A stretch of 34,835 nt of DNA from NCBI GenBank assembly GCA_050700835.1, contig JBOHDX010000160.1:1-34835 (forward strand). Direction: 5' to 3'. Of this stretch, positions 24,231 to 31,140 are shown piece by piece (within the stretch, counting starts at the first letter, position 1; every line of letters starts with the position of its first letter). The position numbers were made by a program, and so were the translations under genes. The DNA is from JBOHDX01 sp050700835. Lineage in GTDB: Bacteria > Actinomycetota > Actinomycetes > Propionibacteriales > Nocardioidaceae. Below the pieces are notes generated by a model, which had not been told where the DNA came from, searched no databases, and was given only the letters and a program-made list of their open reading frames with translations.

Positions 24231-25715
24231 TCACAAACGCTGGCCCTGGGTCCGAAACGCCGCCAACGTCTCGTCTTGTCGTCGGGCGAGCCGGTCCCAC
24301 GACACACGCGCCGCCTCGACCGGGAGGCGCACCACGGCTGGCCGAGGATCGGACTCACCGGCGAACCCGGGGTCCTTACCGCCCGCCGCCAATCGTGCCG
24401 CCCCGAGCGCGGACCGATCGACGTCACCATCGGGGAGCTGGACGGCACGGCCGGTGGCGTCGGCAAGATCCTGGGCGAACGTGGCAGACGACACCCCGGC
24501 TCCGGCAAGCTGCACCGCACCCTTGCGGCGGGTCACCTCGGCGAGCACGTCAAGGCATCGCCTGGACTCCAGGATCAGCCCGGAAACCAAGGCTCGGGCG
24601 AGGTCGGCTCGGTCATGGTGGAGCCCGAGCCCGGTCAGTGTCCCGGTCAACGTCGGGTCCCACAACGCCCCCTGCTCCCCTCCCGCCAGGTAGGGAAGGA
24701 ACGCCGGTCCCCTGTCCGGGTCTCGGGTTCCGGCCAGCCTGACGAGCTCGGCCTCCCCGCAACCGAGCAGCCCCGCTAGCCAGCGAATCGCACTGCCGCT
24801 GGCGAGCAGGTCCATCTCCAGCCCCCACACGGACTCGCTGGCCATCGGGGTCAGCAGGTAGCGCTGGGACGGGTCGCGGACGGGTCGATCGGCGACTGCC
24901 AGGATCACCGTGCTGGTTCCGGCAATGTAGCCGACGTCGCCCAGCTGGCGTGTTCCAAGCCCGACGGTCGCCGCCACCGAGTCGGCGACTCCCAGGCACA
25001 CTCCGATCCCGCGGCTGACCCCCAGGCTGTCGGCGATCGAAGGGCGCATCGGGACGGTGCTCTGTGGCGCGCGCACGTCGGGCAGCCTGGGCAGGACACC
25101 GACGAGATCGCGGGCCGCCTCGAGCACTCTGCCGCTCCAGCCCCCGTCGTCAAGATCGAACGCTCCGAATCCGCTGGCGGTGCTCGGATCCGTGGCCGGC
25201 TGACCGGTCAGCCACCAGTAGAGGTAGTCCTTGGCTCCCAGCATCCACGTCGCGTGTCGCATCCGGTCCGGTTCTGCGCGGAGGAGTCTGACCACCATCG
25301 GCAGCAGGTACCGGCCATCCACGCGTTGCCCCGTGACCTGGTACAGGTCCTCGGCACCGATCCGAGCGCGCAACTCCTGCGCATCAGGTTCGGCGCGCGA
25401 GTCCTCCCAGGTGATCGCCGGACGAACCGGATCTCCAGTCGAGTCCGTGGTGACAAGGGTGGGGATCATCGCCGACAGCCCGATGGCCCTCCAGCGACGC
25501 GACGGCACGCCATGAGACAACTCGGCGACCACTTCGCGGACGGCCGCGCGCCAGCTCGCCGGATCCTGCTCGGACGCCCCCGGCTCGGGACGATGCGTGG
25601 GGTAGGGGGCCTGGGCCCGCGCAAGGACATCTCCGTCACCCGACACTGCCACTGCCTTCAGACCGGAGGTACCCAGGTCGAGCCCGATGAAGACCGTTAG
25701 GTCGCCTCGGGTCAT
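24231..25715 (-). CDS. FGGY-family carbohydrate kinase (xylulokinase-like)
   Basis: The 494-residue protein starts at an ATG overlapping the regulator stop (ATGA). Its features are the ATP-binding phosphate-1 loop FIGLDLGTSGLKAVAV, ITWEDSRAEPDAQEL in the sugar-binding region, GVADSVAATVGLG with the likely catalytic Asp, YIAGTSTVILAV, and the C-terminal adenosine motif LAGAGVSSATFAQDLADATG. FGGY kinases phosphorylate sugars, polyols and related compounds in the cytoplasm. The substrate cannot be read directly. Being coupled to a UTRA-type regulator and near a GlmS-like isomerase, it probably makes the sugar phosphate that the isomerase uses and that may also be the regulator's ligand. Confidence 0.93.
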   Translation of the reverse strand: MTRGDLTVFIGLDLGTSGLKAVAVSGDGDVLARAQAPYPTHRPEPGASEQDPASWRAAVREVVAELSHGVPSRRWRAIGLSAMIPTLVTTDSTGDPVRPAITWEDSRAEPDAQELRARIGAEDLYQVTGQRVDGRYLLPMVVRLLRAEPDRMRHATWMLGAKDYLYWWLTGQPATDPSTASGFGAFDLDDGGWSGRVLEAARDLVGVLPRLPDVRAPQSTVPMRPSIADSLGVSRGIGVCLGVADSVAATVGLGTRQLGDVGYIAGTSTVILAVADRPVRDPSQRYLLTPMASESVWGLEMDLLASGSAIRWLAGLLGCGEAELVRLAGTRDPDRGPAFLPYLAGGEQGALWDPTLTGTLTGLGLHHDRADLARALVSGLILESRRCLDVLAEVTRRKGAVQLAGAGVSSATFAQDLADATGRAVQLPDGDVDRSALGAARLAAGGKDPGFAGESDPRPAVVRLPVEAARVSWDRLARRQDETLAAFRTQGQRL

Positions 25716-26656
25716 CCACCACCTCGGGAGCGGTGCGAGGGGCGCTTCTTGGCGGCTCGCCCGGTCGTACGTCCAGCGGGCGCGAACTCGTTCGACGTCG
25801 GCGCAAGAGGAGCGACAGGAGCGACCGGGGCGACCGACCAGTCGCGGTCGATGTCTCCCTGGTGGAGCCGACGGTTCGTCTTGCCTGCGATGACGAACGC
25901 GAACTGAGATGCCGGATATACCTGCTCGAACGCGTCGAACGGAACCCCTGTGGCGTCACGGGTGATGCCTCGGATCCGCACCACGAAGGCTCGGGGGTTC
26001 AGGTGCAGCAGGGCACGAAGGCCGGACTCAGGATGGATGACATCGAGGAACTGCTCCTCGTAGTCGTCGTCAAGCCCATACTGCGTCGCCAGGGTTTCGT
26101 ACAGCGAGCCACCCTCGTAGATATGGTCGAGGTCGGGCGCAAGCCGGACTGGGATGGTCGCCGTCTCGACGATCAACGGCTTGCCGCTGATGAGGCGCTG
26201 CCGGTGAACCCTCCACACCTGGTCGTGCTCGCTGATCTGCAGCGCTGCGACGAGGTCGGCTGAGGGCAGGCATCGGGTGATCCCGAGGAGCCTTGTACCA
26301 ACCGTCGAGGATTCGCGGACACCACCGAGCGCGTTGCCTAAGCCTCCCGTGTGACTCGGGTCGCTGACGATCTTTGCGCCCGCTAGGAAGGTGCCGAGGC
26401 CTTGGTGGCGGCGAACGCGCCCGTCTCGCTCGAGTTCTTCCAGTGCGCGACGGACGGTGATCAGGCTGACCCCAGCCAACTGCGCGAGCTGGTCGTGACT
26501 GGGTAGTTTGTCGCCCGGACCCAGATCGCGCTCGACAATGAGTTGCTCGACCCGGTCGATCACCTCTTCGTACCGCAGCCGCGATCGACCGCTTCGACCG
26601 CTCCGCGATCGCCCTGGACCCCGAGGCGACTCGCCGCCGAGGGGGATCATCGTCAT
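25712..26656 (-). CDS. GntR-family transcriptional regulator, HutC/UTRA subfamily
   Basis: The 314-residue protein starts at an ATG with GAGGAGG upstream. After a Ser/Arg/Gly-rich leader comes the winged helix (YEEVIDRVEQLIVERDLGPG, then DQLAQLAGVSLITVRRALEELERDG and GTFLAG). A UTRA ligand domain follows (about residues 110-255), with QVWRVHRQRLISGKPLIVETA and EGGSLYETLATQYG. The C-terminal tail has an unusual APVAPVAPLAP repeat and a basic end. UTRA domains often sense sugar phosphates or amino acids and release the operator when bound. The likely operators are at 24139-24156 and 28119-28136. It is coupled to the kinase gene. Confidence 0.95.
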   Translation of the reverse strand: MTMIPLGGESPRGPGRSRSGRSGRSRLRYEEVIDRVEQLIVERDLGPGDKLPSHDQLAQLAGVSLITVRRALEELERDGRVRRHQGLGTFLAGAKIVSDPSHTGGLGNALGGVRESSTVGTRLLGITRCLPSADLVAALQISEHDQVWRVHRQRLISGKPLIVETATIPVRLAPDLDHIYEGGSLYETLATQYGLDDDYEEQFLDVIHPESGLRALLHLNPRAFVVRIRGITRDATGVPFDAFEQVYPASQFAFVIAGKTNRRLHQGDIDRDWSVAPVAPVAPLAPTSNEFAPAGRTTGRAAKKRPSHRSRGGG

Positions 26657-26675
26657 CGTCGCTCCTCCTCACGTC

Positions 26676-26691
26676 GCGCGGCGTGCCGCGC
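26676..26691. promoter_or_regulatory. GC-rich hairpin between the aminotransferase and regulator genes
   Basis: GCGCGGC-GT-GCCGCGC is a perfect 7-base stem with a 2-base loop in the 63-base gap between these two minus-strand genes. No T-run follows, so it is not a standard terminator. It could reduce read-through into the regulator or mark an mRNA processing or stability site. Confidence 0.4.
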
Positions 26692-26719
26692 ATCAGGCGA
26701 ACCGCCGCCAGCGGTGACG

Positions 26720-28108
26720 CTAACGCATCACCGGCTCCGTGGAGAGCACGTCGAACGCCTCGGCAGCCGCCGCCAAGGTCTTGTCGACATCCTCGTCTGT
26801 GTGCACCAGGGACACGAAGAGGTTTTCGAACTGCGACGGGTGGAAGAGCACCCCGCGCAACAGCATTTCCTGATACCAACGGGTGAACCGTGTCTCGTCC
26901 GCATATTCCGCGGCGTCTCGCCAGTTGCGGATCTTCTCCGAGGAGAACCACAACTGGAACACCGTGCCCAGCCCCTCGACCGTTGCCGGAACGCCCGCCG
27001 AAGCGGCTAGCTCACGAAGGCCGTCCGCGAGGCGATCACCGAGCGCCCGCTGGCGCTTGAAGAGACCCGGCTCCTCGAGCACATCGAGCGTGGCCGACAC
27101 CGCCGCGCACTGAACGACGTTCGCGTTGTAGGTGCCCGAGTGCGAGTACCGGCCTTCGGCGATCAACGCCATCGCCGCCCGGCTGCCGCCGATCGCTGCC
27201 ACTGGGAAGCCGCCGCCCAGGCCCTTGGCCAACGTGGTGAGGTCGGGGATCACTCCGAACCACTCCTGTGCCCCGCCTCGGCAGAATCGGAAGCCCGTGA
27301 TGACCTCGTCAAAGATCAACATGGCTCCGTGTTTGGTGGTCTGCTCGCGCAGCAGCTCCAGGTATCCGGGCTCGGGCAGGATGCAACCCGTGTTGAATAC
27401 CGCTGCTTCGGTGATGACCGCGGCAACCTCGTCGCCGCGCTCGTCCATCACCCGGGCGAAGCTCACCGGGTCGTTCCAGGTCAGCACGACCAACGTGTCA
27501 GCAAGCTCCGACGGCACTCCCGGTCCGGCGGCCACCGCGCGCGGGTGCTCCTTGGGGCCGGCCTGCACAGGGTCGACGTGGTTGCTCCAGTAAACCGTGT
27601 CCTGCCACCCGTGATAGTGGCCCTCGAACCGGACAACCAACCGACGGCCCGTGGTGGCCCGAGCGAGGCGTACGGCGGTGCCCACTGCTTCGCTTCCGGA
27701 GTTGGTGAAACGTACCTGTTCGATGCCAGGCACCGCGTCGACCACCTTCTCAGCGGCCTCGACCTCCAACCGGTAGGGAAGCCCGAAGCATGTTCCGTAC
27801 TTCGCGACCGCGTCGGCAACCGAGCGCGTGACCACCGGGTGGCGGTGCCCGAGGATCATCGGGCCGAGACCCAAGAGGTAGTCGATGTACTCATTGCCGT
27901 CGACGTCTCGCAGCCGGGATCCGTCGCCCTCCGCCGCGAACGGCGGGTAAGGCGACCAGCCGAAGCCGACCGTGCGCGCGCTGCTTCCCGCACCCGCAGG
28001 GATGCTGGTCTTGGCTCGTTCGAACAGGGCCCTGGAGGACGGCGTTCGCGCGAGGTAGCGCTGCTCGAAGGTCATCGCACCCCGGCCCTCTTCGTGCGGC
28101 ATGGACAT
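26720..28108 (-). CDS. Class III aminotransferase, glutamate-1-semialdehyde aminomutase-like
   Basis: The protein is 462 residues from the ATG at 28108. An ATG at 28075 (MTFEQRYLART) is an equally good start and closer to the usual family N-terminus. It has LFERAKTSIPAGAGSS, DVDGNEYIDYLLGLGPMILGH, FTNSGSEAVGTAVRLARA, the PLP-ring-contacting FEGHYHGWQD, D267 in IFDEVITGFR, and the PLP-binding K295 in TTLAKGLGGGFP. These match GSA aminomutase and related transaminases. With a kinase, SIS protein and peptide-type importer around it, haem synthesis is unlikely. Amino transfer on a sugar- or semialdehyde-derived intermediate is more plausible. It is divergent from the SIS gene and followed by the regulator gene. 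Confidence 0.92.
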   Translation of the reverse strand: MSMPHEEGRGAMTFEQRYLARTPSSRALFERAKTSIPAGAGSSARTVGFGWSPYPPFAAEGDGSRLRDVDGNEYIDYLLGLGPMILGHRHPVVTRSVADAVAKYGTCFGLPYRLEVEAAEKVVDAVPGIEQVRFTNSGSEAVGTAVRLARATTGRRLVVRFEGHYHGWQDTVYWSNHVDPVQAGPKEHPRAVAAGPGVPSELADTLVVLTWNDPVSFARVMDERGDEVAAVITEAAVFNTGCILPEPGYLELLREQTTKHGAMLIFDEVITGFRFCRGGAQEWFGVIPDLTTLAKGLGGGFPVAAIGGSRAAMALIAEGRYSHSGTYNANVVQCAAVSATLDVLEEPGLFKRQRALGDRLADGLRELAASAGVPATVEGLGTVFQLWFSSEKIRNWRDAAEYADETRFTRWYQEMLLRGVLFHPSQFENLFVSLVHTDEDVDKTLAAAAEAFDVLSTEPVMR

Positions 28109-28136
28109 TCACTGGTCCTACTCATCATAATGGGTA
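28102..28136. promoter_or_regulatory. Divergent promoter region with a second copy of the 18-bp operator
   Basis: TACTC-N8-GGGTA (28119-28136) matches the operator at 24139-24156 at 12 of 18 positions, including both outer ends and the central ATA. On the plus strand, TGGACA (28102-28107) and CATAAT (28126-28131), 18 bases apart, form a promoter for the SIS gene. On the minus strand, TTGGCA (28155-28150) and CATTAT (28133-28128), 16 bases apart, could serve the aminotransferase. The operator-like repeat covers both -10 elements, so one regulator could control both directions. Confidence 0.6.
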
Positions 28137-28189
28137 TGTTCCCCTCGGATGCCAACGGATGTCAAACATCGCCAGACCTGGAGTTCGCG

Positions 28190-29296
28190 ATGCGCCGTCG
28201 CCCACCAGACCGCCGCACGTGCTCGTCGCCGTTTCCGCGTGACACAGCCCGAAGCAGGACCAACCTTGAGGCCGAGATCCGTCAGCAGCCGGCCCTGCTC
28301 ACCGCCCGCCGCGGGCCGGCCGAGGGGGCGGCCCGAGAGGCGGCCCGACTGATCCGACAGCCAGGGATAACTCACGTGGTGACGGCCGCTCGCGGCTCTT
28401 CAGCGCATGCTGCTTGCTTCGCCCAGCACCTGTTCGGACAGGTGTTGAAGATGGGAACCTACCCGGCCGCCCCTTCGCTCTATGCCTCGTCGGAGGGTCC
28501 GAGCCTTGACGGCGCCGCGGTGCTGGGGATCTCCCAGTCCGGCCAGTCTCCCGACGTCGCACGAGTGCTCCACGCAGCGCGAGCCCAGCATCGACCGACG
28601 ATTGCGATCACCAACGAGCCCCAGTCCCCGCTGGCACAGGCTGCCGATGTGGTCGTACCTCTGTTGGCTGGCGCCGAGCTCAGTGTCGCCGCAACCAAGA
28701 CATACATGGGTTCCCTGCAGGCACTCCTTCAGATCGCCGAAAGCGCAGGAGCGCCGCAACTTCGGGAGGGACTTGACCGGCTCCCGGAGCTGGCGGAGAC
28801 CGTCGTCAGCCGAGCCCTGGACCATGCAACCTCGTTGGCGACCGTCGGTGGGCTGAGCCACCCGGATCCGCTGACCGTCGTTGGTCGCGGAACCGGCCAC
28901 GCCTCCGCTGCGGAGATCGCGCTGAAGATCCGAGAGGTCGCCGGCGTGCGCGCCGAGGCCTACACCGCGCCGGATCTGCTGCACGGCCCGGTCGCCGCCA
29001 ATGTGCCAGGGTCAAGCCTTTGGGTCATCGCCTCGCCGAGCTATCCGATGGCCTATTGGGAGCAACTGATGTCTCGGCTGACCCGGTCGGGTGTTCGAGT
29101 GACCGCGGTGGTGCCGGACGAGGCGGATGAGATCTCGGCGGACCTCGTCCTCCCCGTCCCGGTCCACCAACCCGGCTGGCTGTTCGACCTTGTGGCCGTG
29201 ATCTACGGACAGTCCGTCGCCCTACGGCTGGGCGAAAGAGAAGGGCTCGACGTCGACAAGCCTCGCAGTCTCGCCAAGGTCACTCTCACCCTCTGA
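28190..29296 (+). CDS. Tandem-SIS isomerase/deaminase, GlmS C-terminal-like (no glutaminase domain)
   Basis: The ATG at 28190 has TGGAG at good spacing and gives 368 residues. Two SIS domains are present: GSSAHAAC (69-76), ISQSGQSPD (114-122) and AATKTYMGSL in the first, GRGTGHASAAEIALKIREV in the second. E249, H265 (DLLHGP) and K363 (KPRSLAKVTL) fall at the same spacing as E488, H504 and K603 of E. coli GlmS, the residues that open the sugar ring and move protons between C1 and C2. The N-terminal glutaminase domain is absent. Such proteins act as amino-sugar-6-phosphate deaminases or fructosamine-6-phosphate deglycases. The first 24 residues are Arg-rich and may not be native. A frame running upstream to 27140 is a shadow of the aminotransferase. 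Confidence 0.9.
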   Translation: MRRRPPDRRTCSSPFPRDTARSRTNLEAEIRQQPALLTARRGPAEGAAREAARLIRQPGITHVVTAARGSSAHAACFAQHLFGQVLKMGTYPAAPSLYASSEGPSLDGAAVLGISQSGQSPDVARVLHAARAQHRPTIAITNEPQSPLAQAADVVVPLLAGAELSVAATKTYMGSLQALLQIAESAGAPQLREGLDRLPELAETVVSRALDHATSLATVGGLSHPDPLTVVGRGTGHASAAEIALKIREVAGVRAEAYTAPDLLHGPVAANVPGSSLWVIASPSYPMAYWEQLMSRLTRSGVRVTAVVPDEADEISADLVLPVPVHQPGWLFDLVAVIYGQSVALRLGEREGLDVDKPRSLAKVTLTL

Positions 29297-29995
29297 CGAG
29301 CATGGACCGGATGCACAGAGACGTGCTCCACGTGGGCGCCCATCGAGTGGGTAGACGAGTAGGCAAGCCACAGGGTGGTCGCGCCTGTCGACGAAGGCCG
29401 AGATGCCGTCGGTCTGCCGGGACCCCTCGAACTCGTCGAAGCTCACTGCCACGGCGCGCTCATGCCCAAGTCCCGGAATGCCACCCTCGCGGCAACTTCG
29501 ATGCCGGCCAAGAACCGGTAGGTCGTTCAGCGCGTGCGGTGCGAATCACCCTTCGGTTCTACACGAACCATTAGCCCACGAGAACCGCCCAGTCGGTGCG
29601 TCCGGTAGGCGATCCACCAGCGGGCGGGCACGGCGGCCGGCCGGGGTGCCGAAGTACCTGGACACCCCCACCGGCCCGCTGTACAAGAAGAGCGACATCC
29701 TGCTCGGCCTGTACGAACAACGACACGCACTCGCCGAGGGGGCGACCCCGGTGATCGTCGAAGGCCCATTCGACGTCCTCGCCCTCGCCGCAGCCGGACC
29801 CGCCACAGTCAGTGTTGCTCCTCCTCCGGCGAGCCCGACGGTTCGGCAACATCCGCACCTGCCACGACCCGCTCGCCTGGCATGGCCCGTTGAGAGCGTT
29901 CGAAGTGTTGGATCGAACACTCTGCGGCGGCGTTGACTCGACGGACCACCAGCGCACCCCGCGGTCGTCTTCACCACGCGTGTCAGGATCCACTC
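29297..29995. other. Gene-poor stretch with decayed sequence
   Basis: About 700 bases separate the SIS gene from the phosphotransferase gene. It contains a Toprim-primase fragment (29643-29820) and an inverted repeat at 29904-29921 (AGTGTT-N6-AACACT). A short minus-strand frame around 29300-29450 (SFDEFEGSRQTDGISAFVDR) is GC-rich at third positions but matches no family I know. It reads like a junk zone left by mobile DNA. Confidence 0.5.
29643..29820 (+). pseudogene. Fragment of a Toprim-domain primase from a mobile element
   Basis: The frame reads GVPKYLDTPTGPLYKKSDIL, then LGLYEQRHALAEGATPVIVEGPFDVLALAAAG. P-K-Y-L-x-x-P-x-x-P-L-Y-x-K and the Toprim E-G-P-x-D motif (here VEGPFDVLAL) are typical of DnaG-like or helicase-linked Toprim proteins on actinobacterial plasmids, phages and ICEs. 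The part before PKYL and the rest of the Toprim fold after it are missing. The following sequence is a Pro-rich out-of-family read to a stop at 29934. It is a clear relic of a replication gene. Confidence 0.75.
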
Positions 29996-30907
29996 GTGGA
30001 GGCAGAACTCATGTCACGTGCGATGGCCGCGGCGACCTCACTTGCCAGAGCGCTGAACCTGCGGGTCAACGACGTAGTCGTGATTCACAATTCGAACAAG
30101 CTGGCGCTACGTCTGTTGCCGTGTGACGTGTTCGCGCGAGTAGCACTGGTCGGGCAGGAAGTCTTCGCGCTTGAGGTCGAGCTCGCTCAGCGGCTCTCCG
30201 CAATGGCGAGCCCCGTCGCGGCGCTTGAGCCCCGGGTCGAACCGCGCGCCTACGAAGGCGACGGCTTCGCGGTGACCTTGTGGACCTACTACGAGGGGTC
30301 GACTGCTGACCGGGTTTCACCAGCCGAATGGGCAGACGCGCTCCAACACCTGCACGCGGGGATGCGAAACGTCGAGTTGGCGACGCCGCACTTCATGGAA
30401 CGAGCCGAACAGGCTGTGCGGCTGGTCGCGAACCGAGACGAAACCCCCGCGCTCGCTGAGGCCGACCGGCGTCTCCTGCTAAGCACGCTGCGCAGCGCGC
30501 CCGAAGAGATCCACAACCGCGCAGCGGCCGAGCAGCTGCTGCACGGCGAACCGCATTCAGGCAACGTCCTGAGCGCACAGGACGGCCCGCTGTTCATCGA
30601 CTTCGAAACGTGTTGCCGTGGGCCGGTCGAGTTCGACGTTGCCCACCTGCCGGACGAGGTCAGCGCGCACTATCCGGATGTCGATCAAGGCCTGCTCCAG
30701 GAGTGTCGGCGGCTTGTTCTGGCGATGGTTGCTGCCTGGCGATGGGACGCCCACGATGAGTTCCCGAACGGGCACCAACACGGCCTAGACATCCTGACCT
30801 TGCTCCGCGAGGGTCCACCGTGGCCGGCACTTGGGCCTCTCACCACCGAGCTACGGCCCATAGCCGGAGGCAGGCACGACACACACCCCAGAACGTGCGC
30901 TCGCTAG
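29996..30907 (+). CDS. Phosphotransferase of the aminoglycoside phosphotransferase (APH/choline kinase) fold
   Basis: The GTG at 29996 has AGGA seven bases upstream, giving 303 residues (MEAELMSRAMAAATSLARAL). An ATG at 30011 is the alternative. An N-lobe (VVVIHNSNKLALRLLPCDVFARV) and hinge-like ALHTLWTYYEG region (here AVTLWTYYEG) precede the catalytic loop LLHGEPHSGNVL. That loop has Glu in place of the usual Asp of HGD, followed by the metal-binding LFIDFETCCRGPVEFDVAHL. The fold phosphorylates small molecules such as aminoglycosides, choline or sugars. The HGE variant and general context do not support a call of antibiotic resistance. A 6-base inverted repeat lies about 75 bases upstream. 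Confidence 0.85.
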   Translation: MEAELMSRAMAAATSLARALNLRVNDVVVIHNSNKLALRLLPCDVFARVALVGQEVFALEVELAQRLSAMASPVAALEPRVEPRAYEGDGFAVTLWTYYEGSTADRVSPAEWADALQHLHAGMRNVELATPHFMERAEQAVRLVANRDETPALAEADRRLLLSTLRSAPEEIHNRAAAEQLLHGEPHSGNVLSAQDGPLFIDFETCCRGPVEFDVAHLPDEVSAHYPDVDQGLLQECRRLVLAMVAAWRWDAHDEFPNGHQHGLDILTLLREGPPWPALGPLTTELRPIAGGRHDTHPRTCAR

Positions 30908-31140
30908 CCAGCGAGCCGGGCATCCGTAGCCACCCTTCCCTGCTCTGCGCTGCGCACACATGGCGAGATGAGGTGCGCCACTTCGCCGCGTACGTCGACG
31001 CCAAGGCACCTGGCGGCCAAGGGCGGATGTTGTCCTTGAACGGCGGTCGTGCGCCGACCCAGGCAGAGGAAAGGGGCACGACGCCGACAACGCGCTTCAC
31101 GGTTCATACGACCTTGGCGCCGAGCCGATCTGAGCCGCAT

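Noticed and set aside
27140..28189. Long upstream extension of the SIS-protein frame (plus strand)
   Set aside because: It runs antisense through the aminotransferase gene, which has a clear PLP-enzyme sequence. The extension has no domain and crosses the divergent promoter.
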